DNA of 13,144 nucleotides from an uncultured Bacteroides sp. (GTDB lineage: Bacteria; Bacteroidota; Bacteroidia; Bacteroidales; Bacteroidaceae), in assembly GCA_900544075.1 (NCBI GenBank), contig UQTJ01000060.1:1-13144 (forward strand), read 5' to 3'. A program made the translations under genes and the position numbers. Shown here in pieces: positions 6,130 through 12,082 of the stretch. The number at the start of each line of letters is the position of its first letter. The stretch's first letter is position 1. A model generated the notes under the pieces. The model worked only from the letters and a program-made list of their open reading frames with translations. It searched no databases and was not told where the DNA came from.

Positions 6130-6252
6130 ATGCCCATTTATAGCTATAAAATAGAGTCATATTTGCCTGATGAAAAATGTAAATATCAGTTTGTTTGTGA
6201 CAAACATGTATGCAGAGTTGAATATCGTGTGAATGGAGTGCCTGATATTTAG
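6130..6252 (+). CDS. Possible 40-residue frame or gene fragment
   Basis: An ATG directly after the hairpin cluster opens a 40-codon frame containing YSYKIESYLPDEKCKYQF and VCRVEYRVNGVPDI, ending in TAG. Its composition looks protein-like (three cysteines, alternating aromatic and charged residues) and not low-complexity. No promoter is evident. It may be the 3' end of a decayed gene. I do not recognise it. Confidence 0.25.
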   Translation: MPIYSYKIESYLPDEKCKYQFVCDKHVCRVEYRVNGVPDI

Positions 6253-6452
6253 TCATTTGCCGAAATTTAAATATTCAATATTGAAAGTTTTATGCTGTAT
6301 TGAACTATGGCATCCTGATTTACAGATATTACATATCAATCTGTATCATATAATAGTATGCAGATTGTTATAGTAAAGTTGTATGCACTTCTTAATGAAG
6401 ATTGTAATATATTGATAATCAGTGCGTATGTAGAATAAGCTCTGTTGTGATA

Positions 6453-6804
6453 TTGCAATAGTGTAATACCCTGATAACATAATAACACAACAACATGATG
6501 CCCTAATAACATAACATTACAATAACATAGTAACACAACAACATAATACCCTAATAACATAACATTGTAATAACATAGTAATATAACAACATAATATCCT
6601 AATAACATAACATTGCAATAACATAGTAACATAACAACATAATACCCTAAAAACATAATATTGCAATAACATAGTAACATAGCAACATAATACCCTAATA
6701 ACATAATATTGCAATAACATAGTACCCCCATATTATAATATTGTCAGGACATAGTATTATGCCAATATAATGCCCTGACAAAACAATATCCTAATGCTCC
6801 AAAT
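6453..6804. repeat. Hierarchical tandem repeat: 16-base monomers in 48-base trimers
   Basis: The stretch is built of about 22 consecutive 16-base units of three types: A (CCCTAATAACATAATA), B (TTGCAATAACATAGTA) and C (ACATAACAACATAATA), with most units ending in ACATAnTA. In the core, A-B-C trimers repeat exactly every 48 bases (A units at 6501, 6549, 6597, 6645, 6693). The left edge runs B-A-C (A at 6469), lacking one B. The right edge from 6725 is degenerate. The period is a multiple of three, so frames across it stay open and give a 16-residue repeat, which I take as coincidental. Confidence 0.9.
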
Positions 6805-6889
6805 AGTATGGTGTAAAAATCCAAACAACATAGCCCGGAAAAATCCATCACCATTATCTGATAATGGATCTTTCTGAGCCATCTTCTTG

Positions 6890-7282
6890 CTATTTGAAAA
6901 TCGGATTGGAAAGTAGAATCTTGTAATATACTGTACCTCCCACCTCTATGGGAGCCTTGGCAATCATAAACTGTACGGTCTTCCTTTCCACTTTTGCCTG
7001 AAGCATGATTCTTCTGACGATGAATCCGGCAGAGAATCTGGCACACCTTTTATCTTTCCATACAGTGAACCCGTCCTTGTCTGTCGTATGGCAGATATAC
7101 CATTCTCCCGTATCCTCATCGTGTGCGAAATTAACTCGTCCTCCACCGAGAATCCCCAGTTCTATAGACATTGTCTTTGACAGGTAAACCGTTCCCTTGC
7201 TGTCCATATTAATTGTCCGCTTCCCCTGATAAACCACCTGCTGCGGACGTGAGTTCTCCTTGTTATATACTATCAGTGCCAT
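6890..7282 (-). CDS. Conserved-looking hypothetical protein, partner of the sigma-like gene
   Basis: This 130-residue soluble protein starts MALIVYNKENSRPQQVVYQG. I see no signal peptide and no membrane segment. The sequence alternates short beta-like stretches (INMDSKGTVYLSKTMSIELG, VNFAHDEDTGEWYICHTTD) with basic segments, and includes a MerR/AbrB-like 'G.V.LSK.....LGI' line that could suggest a small DNA-binding beta fold, although I cannot assign a family. It is 38 bases downstream of the sigma-like gene on the same strand, so probably co-transcribed. Codon use and GC content look like those of the integrase and sigma-like genes, so it is likely core element machinery and not cargo. Confidence 0.65.
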   Translation of the reverse strand: MALIVYNKENSRPQQVVYQGKRTINMDSKGTVYLSKTMSIELGILGGGRVNFAHDEDTGEWYICHTTDKDGFTVWKDKRCARFSAGFIVRRIMLQAKVERKTVQFMIAKAPIEVGGTVYYKILLSNPIFK

Positions 7283-7320
7283 AAGTTTCTGTTTTAATGG
7301 TGATACAATAAACTAACGGA

Positions 7321-7875
7321 TTAGGATATGAATCCTTCTACTGCCAGCATCTGGCTTCTCCATGAGAATCCCCGGTTTGACCGTACTGCATCCATGATCG
7401 TGTTTACTTTTCCTGAAATGGCACTTGCCGATATACCCATACATTCACCCAACGCCTTGAATGAAAAGTCTGATTCATAAAAACGCAACGTAAACATCCT
7501 GTATTCCTGATAGGAGAACTTTCTTCTGATAAAGTTAAGAATGTCCTTCACCAGTTTTTCACAGCTGTTCAGGTCATCCGGAGAAAGGAAATCCGCATCT
7601 TCCCCACATCGAAGAAAGAAATATTCATCCGGATGGGCATATTTGCTTTCCAGCCTGAACTTGGCCATGAACGCTTTCCTGTAACATCCGATAAAGTATG
7701 CTTCATAATCCGTTATTTCCCTTTCCGGATTCAGCACCTGCTTTCTTACAAACAGATAAGTGTCATGAAAATTGTCCTCATCCAGTGCCCCGTATCTGCC
7801 AACGAGATTTCTTAACCTGTCATAAGACACCGTAAACCAGTCATTGAACCTTTTTTCCACATTGTTCGCTTCCAT
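7321..7875 (-). CDS. RNA polymerase sigma-70/ECF-like protein
   Basis: This 184-residue protein is the length of an ECF sigma factor. The N-terminal part (residues 1-75: FNDWFTVSYDRLRNLVGRYG, then DEDNFHDTYLFVRKQV) fits a region-2-like helical bundle with the 'D-x-x-H-(D/E)-x-Y/F' core. The C-terminal part (about 118-165: QEYRMFTLRFYESDFSFKAL, then ECMGISASAISGKVNTIMD) fits a region-4 helix-turn-helix (LGxSxSxVSxxxxxxxxxL). Such divergent sigma-like proteins are common beside integrases in Bacteroidetes elements. It is followed closely by the conserved hypothetical gene and preceded by the foldback at 7947-8075. It may direct transcription of element genes, but a pure DNA-binding role is equally possible. 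Confidence 0.65.
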   Translation of the reverse strand: MEANNVEKRFNDWFTVSYDRLRNLVGRYGALDEDNFHDTYLFVRKQVLNPEREITDYEAYFIGCYRKAFMAKFRLESKYAHPDEYFFLRCGEDADFLSPDDLNSCEKLVKDILNFIRRKFSYQEYRMFTLRFYESDFSFKALGECMGISASAISGKVNTIMDAVRSNRGFSWRSQMLAVEGFIS

Positions 7876-7946
7876 AATCTTCCATTTATTGAGTTATACA
7901 TGGCCTGCCCGTGGGTAGGCATTCTTATTTCTTGTGCGTTCCCCAG

Positions 7947-8075
7947 TTCGTTTTCCGATGATTGCTGCAAGGCTTGCCGTGAAAAAATACGCTCTTGCGC
8001 CAGCAAGAGGAAGATTTTTTCACAGGCAACCAAGCCCCTTCAGGGGCCGCCTTGCGCGATCATTCGGAAAAACAA
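7947..8075. ncRNA. Branched foldback (three-way junction) between integrase and sigma-like gene
   Basis: An outer stem pairs 7947-7973 with 8049-8075 (rebuilt from TTTTCCGA, GATTGCTGCAAGGC and GCCTTGCGCGATC, TCGGAAAA; about 22 of 27 positions). It encloses two further hairpins. The first is 7975-8028, with arms TGCCGTGAAAAAAT...CTCTTGC and GCAAGAG...ATTTTTTCACAGGCA. The second is 8034-8047, GCCCCT/AGGGGC. The whole forms a cloverleaf-like unit in DNA or RNA. It could be a structured leader RNA of the sigma-like gene, a strong terminator after the integrase, or a single-strand DNA structure. Which one cannot be told from sequence. Confidence 0.45.
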
Positions 8076-8076
8076 C

Positions 8077-8084
8077 TATCTTTG
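8077..8084 (+). promoter_or_regulatory. Possible plus-strand -7 box (TATCTTTG)
   Basis: TATCTTTG matches TAnnTTTG, with a poor -33 element (CTTG, 22 bases upstream). It abuts the foldback and points into the 3' end of the integrase gene, so it would make an antisense transcript. Weak evidence. Confidence 0.2.
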
Positions 8085-8175
8085 CTGCAAGAAATGAGGA
8101 TGGCTTCATCTTGAAAGCGCCTGGTCTCTGTATGTTATTACAGACGGTTATGCGAGGTATAAGATAGGTTTATCT

Positions 8176-9411
8176 CTATAACCCCATCTTGCTCCTTACT
8201 ATATTCATGTTGTCCTTCAGGTTCCTGTCCATGACTCTTGCATAATGTTGTGTCATTCTTGTGGATGCATGTCCGAGCATGGCAGACACCTCCTGCAATG
8301 GAACATTGTTGGCCAATGTGACGGTCGTAGCAAACGTATGTCTAGCTGCATGTGTGGTCAGATTCTTTTTGATGCCGCAGAAGTCCGCAATTTCCTTCAG
8401 GTAGCTGTTTGCCTTCTGATTGCAGACAACAGGAAGGCAAGTCCCTTGTTTAAGACATATCGGATGTGATTCGTATTTCTTCAGGATTGCCAATGGAACA
8501 GGAAGAAGCGGAACATTTGCTATGGAACTTGACTTTCTTCTTCTCTCCAGCTTTACACGTCCTTTTCTTATCCACCAGTCACCGTTATTGTCCTGCTCCA
8601 GATGTTCCGGTCTTAATGTGGATACATCAGCGAACGCCAGACCGGTGAAGCACGCAAACAAAAAGATGTCCTTGACAAGCTCCAGTCTCGGAATATCGAA
8701 ATTCCTATTCATTATAGCCTGAAGCTCGTTATTTGTCAGGAATACCGGATCAGTCTCGTCCTGTTCCATCTTATATCCGTAAAACGGGTCTTTCCGCATC
8801 CATTCTTTGGCTATTGCCATATTGGTGATTTTCTTCAGGCATTTCATGTAGCGGACTATTGTGTTGCGGCACAGTCCGGCTTCTGTCTTCAGGAAAACAT
8901 CAAAAGCCTTGATGAAATCAGGGGAAAGTTCATGGAATGTAATATCCTCCTTCTCATAAAACCGCGGTACAAATGTTTCAAGTTTTCTGAGCACATTCTT
9001 ATAACGGTTGATGGTGACGGGAGAATAGTCTATGTCAACAACCTTTTCCATTGAGGAAATTTCTTCTTTGACTGTTCCAAGCAACGTCCGGACAGTCTCA
9101 TCCTTTCCGAACACACGCTTTAATATTGTCTTTGGAGTTATCAGTGCCGATTCAAAGGTCAGTTCCTTGTGCTTTTCGTATGCGCGTGTAGTGAGGGCGG
9201 AAATATAGTTGTTCAATTCGATGGAAGCCCTGTCTTTTCCTTTACTGCATCCCTTGGCCGGATTCCAGTTCTTTAATGGAACGCTTCTCTGTATTCTTAT
9301 TTCTTCATATTGCCCGTTGATGGTAATCCTCATTAGGATTGGAGCCTCGCCATTTTTCAGCAGTTTTGTTTTCAGAACGAAAAATAGAATGTTCATTGTT
9401 CCTTGTTTCAT
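8176..9411 (-). CDS. Tyrosine recombinase, element integrase
   Basis: This site-specific recombinase inserts and excises the element at tRNA-Phe. Using the ATG at 9411 (MKQGTMNILFFVLKTKLLKN) it has 411 residues; the frame stays open to 9438, adding nine. Domains in order (numbered from the 9438 start): an arm-binding-like N-terminus (15-105), a SAM-like core-binding domain (about 115-225), and the catalytic domain (235-420). Visible catalytic residues are the HAAR box (His363, Arg366), GH (His390) and the nucleophile Tyr399 in TQHYAR. The first catalytic arginine is missing: the expected TGLR is TGLAFAD, as in the Bacteroidetes IntDOT group. It lies next to the tRNA att site, the standard position. 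Its long leader carries paired CGGTGG motifs that may be arm or regulator sites. Confidence 0.92.
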   Translation of the reverse strand: MKQGTMNILFFVLKTKLLKNGEAPILMRITINGQYEEIRIQRSVPLKNWNPAKGCSKGKDRASIELNNYISALTTRAYEKHKELTFESALITPKTILKRVFGKDETVRTLLGTVKEEISSMEKVVDIDYSPVTINRYKNVLRKLETFVPRFYEKEDITFHELSPDFIKAFDVFLKTEAGLCRNTIVRYMKCLKKITNMAIAKEWMRKDPFYGYKMEQDETDPVFLTNNELQAIMNRNFDIPRLELVKDIFLFACFTGLAFADVSTLRPEHLEQDNNGDWWIRKGRVKLERRRKSSSIANVPLLPVPLAILKKYESHPICLKQGTCLPVVCNQKANSYLKEIADFCGIKKNLTTHAARHTFATTVTLANNVPLQEVSAMLGHASTRMTQHYARVMDRNLKDNMNIVRSKMGL

Positions 9412-9490
9412 GATCATTTTCTTTTTGAAGTTGCACATTCGGTTATTTCGTCAATCCTGAATGGAGCGGATGGCTGGAGAGAAATGTTAA

Positions 9491-9744
9491 ATTCGGTGGC
9501 TTTTATTATTGCCGGCTCTAAAAAACCACCGTTTTTTGTTTCTCTTACTATTATCCGCCTGTAGGTACAATCATATCATCGGATAAGAAAGCCTGTAGCA
9601 GACGTTGTGTTTCATCCGTCATTCAGTAGGGTATGCAAATGTAGAATTTCATCCCTGAAAATGATTCACGCAAATCGTTGAGAATAAGTGAAGTATGGTA
9701 CATATCGGTGGTTTTTTCATAGGACTCAAAAAAAGCCACCGAAT
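9491..9744. repeat. Two nested inverted pairs of a CGGTGG(C/T)TTTT motif in the integrase leader
   Basis: ATTCGGTGGCTTTT at 9491-9504 is exactly inverted as AAAAGCCACCGAAT at 9731-9744. Inside that pair, AAAAAACCACCG at 9520-9531 is exactly inverted as CGGTGGTTTTTT at 9706-9717. Four copies in the 400 bases between integrase and att site suggest arm-type integrase sites or excisionase/regulator operators. Confidence 0.7.
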
Positions 9745-9798
9745 CAGCAATTTTTTATTGCACCAGATTGCATATTTTTGCGGATAGTACATAAAGAA

Positions 9799-9832
9799 AA
9801 AACCGCTGAAATAACTGTATTTCAGCGGTTTT
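9799..9832 (-). terminator. Perfect-stem terminator downstream of tRNA-Phe
   Basis: AACCGCTGAAATA (9801-9813) and TATTTCAGCGGTT (9818-9830) form a perfect 13-pair stem, extendable by two, over the loop ACTG. On the minus strand it is followed by a T run. It lies inside the element, so the element supplies a replacement terminator for the tRNA it displaced from its own. T-rich sequence also follows on the plus strand, so it may act in both directions. Confidence 0.8.
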
Positions 9833-9851
9833 CATGATTTTTCGTTTTGTA

Positions 9852-9876
9852 AAAGTGGTGCCACCAGGAATCGAAC
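9852..9876 (-). repeat. Right attachment site inside tRNA-Phe
   Basis: The 25 bases are identical to 290-314 and cover the T-arm and acceptor 3' strand of tRNA-Phe plus four bases downstream. The tRNA stays complete after insertion because the element carries the replaced end. Confidence 0.9.
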
Positions 9877-9928
9877 CGGGGACACAAGGATTTTCAGTCC
9901 TTTGCTCTACCAACTGAGCTATGGCACC
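9856..9928 (-). tRNA. tRNA-Phe (anticodon GAA)
   Basis: This 73-base tRNA on the minus strand has the acceptor GGTGCCA paired with TGGCACC, discriminator A, D-arm TAGCTCAGTTGGTAGAGC, anticodon stem AAGGA/TCCTT around the loop CTGAAAA (anticodon GAA at 9894-9896), and T-arm with GGTTCGATTCC. The CCA end is not encoded. It is the insertion target of the element. Confidence 0.95.
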
Positions 9929-9949
9929 GTTGTTTCTCGTTTGCGGTTG

Positions 9950-9980
9950 CAAAGGTATCAATAAAATTTATAAAACCAAA
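9950..9980 (-). promoter_or_regulatory. tRNA-Phe promoter
   Basis: On the minus strand TTTG (9977-9980), 19 bases, then TACCTTTG (9950-9957), a full match to the Bacteroidetes sigma-ABfr consensus about 20 bases before the tRNA. Confidence 0.75.
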
Positions 9981-10363
9981 ATTTTCGAACGTTTTTTATA
10001 AAAAAGTTACGAAAATGTTTGGGGAGGTCAATTAGGCTGAGACAAGTGACGAAAGGTTTCTTTCTGAATAAAAATGTTAGAAATTGATGTGATAGACTAA
10101 CTCTTTACTCTTGCCACGTATGTGGACTACCCTTATTGACAAGCCGAAGCATTCTATTACCTTACTTTCGTTATTATATCGTCGAGTCTGAACAAAATTA
10201 ATATACAAAAGTCGAGATACGGAAATGGCGTGAGAAACAGTTTAAGTTTCATTTTATCGGCCATTTTCGTATTATAAAGAACTATTTATATCAAATTGTA
10301 ATAATCTAATTTTGAGTAAAAACTCGGTAGGTTTATATGCTGTGATCTGCAATTAAATTTGAA
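9981..10363. other. Intergenic region between tRNA-Phe and the VOC gene
   Basis: About 380 AT-rich bases hold no gene I can support. The one structured piece is an inverted repeat, ATACGGAAATGGC (10217-10229) with GCCATTTTCGTAT (10260-10272; one mismatch), enclosing GAAAC/GTTTC. It has no T run, so it is not an evident terminator. Confidence 0.5.
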
Positions 10364-10753
10364 TTATTCAGAACACACCTCAATAAGAATTCCGTCAAAC
10401 ACCCGTATACAGCACTCGTAATACCCGTCACCTGTTTTTCTAGGTCCGTCTATGATTTCATACCCTTCAGATGCAAGTCTCTCAGCAAAGCTGTCAACTG
10501 CGCTATCTGATCCTACTGTAAAACTCATATGATGAAGTCCTGTAAAAAAATTTAGGTCAGATTTCTCTTTGATATCTTCTCTGTGCATAATTTCAATGTG
10601 TGACTTTCCTGTGTCTGAGGTCAGCAGATAAGATGAAAACTTCTTCAACGAATTAGTATATTTCTCTCCGGAAGTGAATCCAAAAAATTTTTCAAAAAAG
10701 TTCCTGGCACTATTCAAATCTGAGACGAATATGCCTAAATGATTAATGTCCAT
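10364..10753 (-). CDS. VOC (glyoxalase/bleomycin-resistance/dioxygenase) family protein
   Basis: This single-chain 129-residue protein has two beta-alpha-beta-beta-beta modules, the standard vicinal-oxygen-chelate layout. The first starts INHLGIFVSDLNSARNFFEK (with the family's 'D...A..FY/F' helix) and the second LHHMSFTVGSDSAVDSFAER. Four residues are placed as metal ligands: His5, Glu54 (HIEI), His75 (or His74) and Glu125 (LIEV). It is therefore likely a metal enzyme such as a lactoylglutathione-lyase-like or epimerase-like protein; the substrate cannot be told from sequence. It starts one base after the stop of the acyltransferase gene (TAA-T-ATG), so both are in one operon and translationally coupled. 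Confidence 0.85.
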   Translation of the reverse strand: MDINHLGIFVSDLNSARNFFEKFFGFTSGEKYTNSLKKFSSYLLTSDTGKSHIEIMHREDIKEKSDLNFFTGLHHMSFTVGSDSAVDSFAERLASEGYEIIDGPRKTGDGYYECCIRVFDGILIEVCSE

Positions 10754-10754
10754 A

Positions 10755-11912
10755 TTATTTCCTTCTAAAATATTTATCAGTCAACCATTTGCGTACCGGA
10801 ATGTCATAAAGTTTTAAGCAACTATATGCAATAGCTATAGAAAGGATAAAACAGCCGGATGCAACCATTACATGAGCATAGACAGGAGAGTCAGGATGTG
10901 CCCAAGCCCAATTCATCTGCATATACATCAGAGGATAGTGAGTTATGTAAAGTGGATATGACAGTTCTCCAAGGAATGTGCATAATTTAGCACTTTTTTC
11001 ATCATTAATCCGGCTACCGGCACCCATCATGACTACAAGTGGGAAAAGAACAAGAATGCAGAGTCCATTGTACATTCCATTAAGAATGTTTCCTTCTCCT
11101 CCAATACATGGTAGCGAGAAAACAACAACAAGAATGAACGAGCACCACCAAAATCCTCCATTCACTTTTATAAACTTTCCTATGCGTGAAATCAAAAGTC
11201 CAATCAGGAATGGATAGAACAAACGGGTAAGTCCTATATATACCTGTTCCGAAGTTAAACTCCATCCTCCTATAACGGTGTACATTTGCGCATTGCGTCC
11301 TTCTGTCAGCAGTCCGAAAATATTCCAGTTCAGACAGAGGTCAAGCGTGCAAAACGCCGCTATCACTGCCAAGATTGCCAGAATTACTTTGCCTATTCTT
11401 CTTAAGACTAGGGCATAAAGAATATTTGCTATGTACTCCCAAGTCAATGACCAGTTTGGGCCATTAAAGGAGTTCATTTCTCCCCATCCCCTAATATCCA
11501 TTTTAGGGCTACAAGGAATCATGAGACAGCCCATAATAAATGCAAGTAGAACCTTCCATCCGGAGATATTTCCAATGAGTCCGAATCCATCACCTTGTCC
11601 GAAAAAATACAGGCAGCCTCCGATTACCGTTCCCATTATTACCATAGGATGAAGTCTTATCAGACGTCTTTTAAAAAATCCACAAACGGTCATCTTGTCC
11701 CATCTATCGTCATATGCGTATCCAATGACAAATCCTGAAAGGACAAAAAAGAAATCCACGGCAAGGTAACCGTGGTTTATCAGTTGATGTGAGGGACCCT
11801 CGGAATAAGTTTCAAGAAGATGGAAAAGCACTACCATCACTGACGCTACTCCACGAAGCCCATCCAAAATCTCATACCTTGGTTTAGAAGCTAAATACAA
11901 ATTCTTATTCAT
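10755..11912 (-). CDS. Acyltransferase 3 family membrane protein (OafA/NodX-like)
   Basis: This 385-residue protein has about ten membrane segments. It belongs to the acyltransferase-3 family that O-acetylates (or acylates) surface sugars, using cytoplasmic acyl-CoA. The N-terminus carries the family signature: RYEILDGLRGVASVMVVLFH (Asp17, Arg20 and the essential-type His31), then YLAVDFFFVLSGFVIGYAYD. An interior RLHPM motif (about residues 86-90), a WSLTWEY motif (153-159) and the late LSYPLYITHYPLM (about 326-338) are also typical. Length is normal. It is the first gene of an operon with the VOC protein and is divergent from the AraC-type regulator. Likely substrates are lipopolysaccharide or capsule sugars, not determined. 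Confidence 0.88.
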   Translation of the reverse strand: MNKNLYLASKPRYEILDGLRGVASVMVVLFHLLETYSEGPSHQLINHGYLAVDFFFVLSGFVIGYAYDDRWDKMTVCGFFKRRLIRLHPMVIMGTVIGGCLYFFGQGDGFGLIGNISGWKVLLAFIMGCLMIPCSPKMDIRGWGEMNSFNGPNWSLTWEYIANILYALVLRRIGKVILAILAVIAAFCTLDLCLNWNIFGLLTEGRNAQMYTVIGGWSLTSEQVYIGLTRLFYPFLIGLLISRIGKFIKVNGGFWWCSFILVVVFSLPCIGGEGNILNGMYNGLCILVLFPLVVMMGAGSRINDEKSAKLCTFLGELSYPLYITHYPLMYMQMNWAWAHPDSPVYAHVMVASGCFILSIAIAYSCLKLYDIPVRKWLTDKYFRRK

Positions 11913-11983
11913 TTTATTACATGTTTGTTTATTCGTCTATTGATAAGAATATTGAAAATCTTTTGCATAAATTCGATTTTTCG

Positions 11984-12015
11984 CAAAAATACACCTTGTC
12001 TTTATAAGGCAATTG
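11984..12015 (-). promoter_or_regulatory. Possible promoter of the acyltransferase-VOC operon
   Basis: On the minus strand TATTTTTG (11984-11991) fits the -7 box, with ATTG about 19 bases upstream as a weak -33 element. The 5' leader would be about 70 bases. Confidence 0.4.
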
Positions 12016-12039
12016 GACATAAATATATTTTTATTGTAC

Positions 12040-12047
12040 TATATTTG
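12040..12047 (+). promoter_or_regulatory. Possible -7 box of the AraC-family gene
   Basis: TATATTTG fits TAnnTTTG and lies about 35 bases before the start codon. No TTTG stands at the usual spacing, so the promoter is weak or activated. Confidence 0.35.
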
Positions 12048-12082
12048 CATGTATCATATAAATCTTTTAATCATTTTATAAA

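Larger units (their letters stand above)
5859..6889. other. Gene-poor kilobase with inverted repeats and a minisatellite
   Basis: About 1 kb has no convincing gene. It holds the inverted-repeat cluster at 6026-6121, a 40-codon frame at 6130-6252, AT-rich unstructured DNA at 6253-6452 and the tandem repeat at 6453-6804. The minus-strand frames across the repeat are by-products of its 48-base period. Confidence 0.6.
9412..9850. other. Integrase leader and attachment arm region
   Basis: This gene-free stretch of about 440 bases holds the four CGGTGG motifs, a possible -7 box for the integrase (TACATTTG on the minus strand, 9636-9643, without a good -33 element) and the terminator at 9799-9832. 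If the box is used, the integrase mRNA has a leader of about 220 bases. Confidence 0.5.
290..9876 (-). mobile_element. Integrative element in the 3' end of tRNA-Phe, about 9.6 kb
   Basis: The element is bounded by a 25-base exact direct repeat that copies the T-arm and 3' end of tRNA-Phe. It has a tyrosine recombinase beside the tRNA and two excisionase-like helix-turn-helix genes at the far end, the usual layout of a tRNA-targeting integrative element. It carries a type VI secretion effector-type operon as cargo, a sigma-like gene, several foldback sequences and a minisatellite. No relaxase, coupling protein or mating-pair gene is visible, so if it moves between cells it must be mobilised in trans. 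The boundaries are seen in the sequence; mobility is inferred. Confidence 0.85.

Noticed and set aside
6453..6804. CRISPR array
   Set aside because: Units are contiguous 16-base repeats with no unique spacers, and no cas gene is near.
6744..7146. Minus-strand frames of 100 and 60 codons overlapping the conserved hypothetical gene
   Set aside because: They are out of frame with a better gene of normal composition and show no independent features.
7812..8167. Small frames in both strands around the foldback between integrase and sigma-like gene
   Set aside because: They cross stems of a structured region and have no supporting start signals or family features.
290..9876. Prophage or full conjugative element
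   Set aside because: No capsid, tail, terminase, relaxase or mating genes; the TssD-like protein could suggest a phage tube but its sequence pattern fits type VI TssD better.
9755..9961. 68-codon minus frame reading through the tRNA
   Set aside because: The peptide NGAIAQLVEQRTENPCVPGS is the usual translation of a tRNA gene, not a protein.
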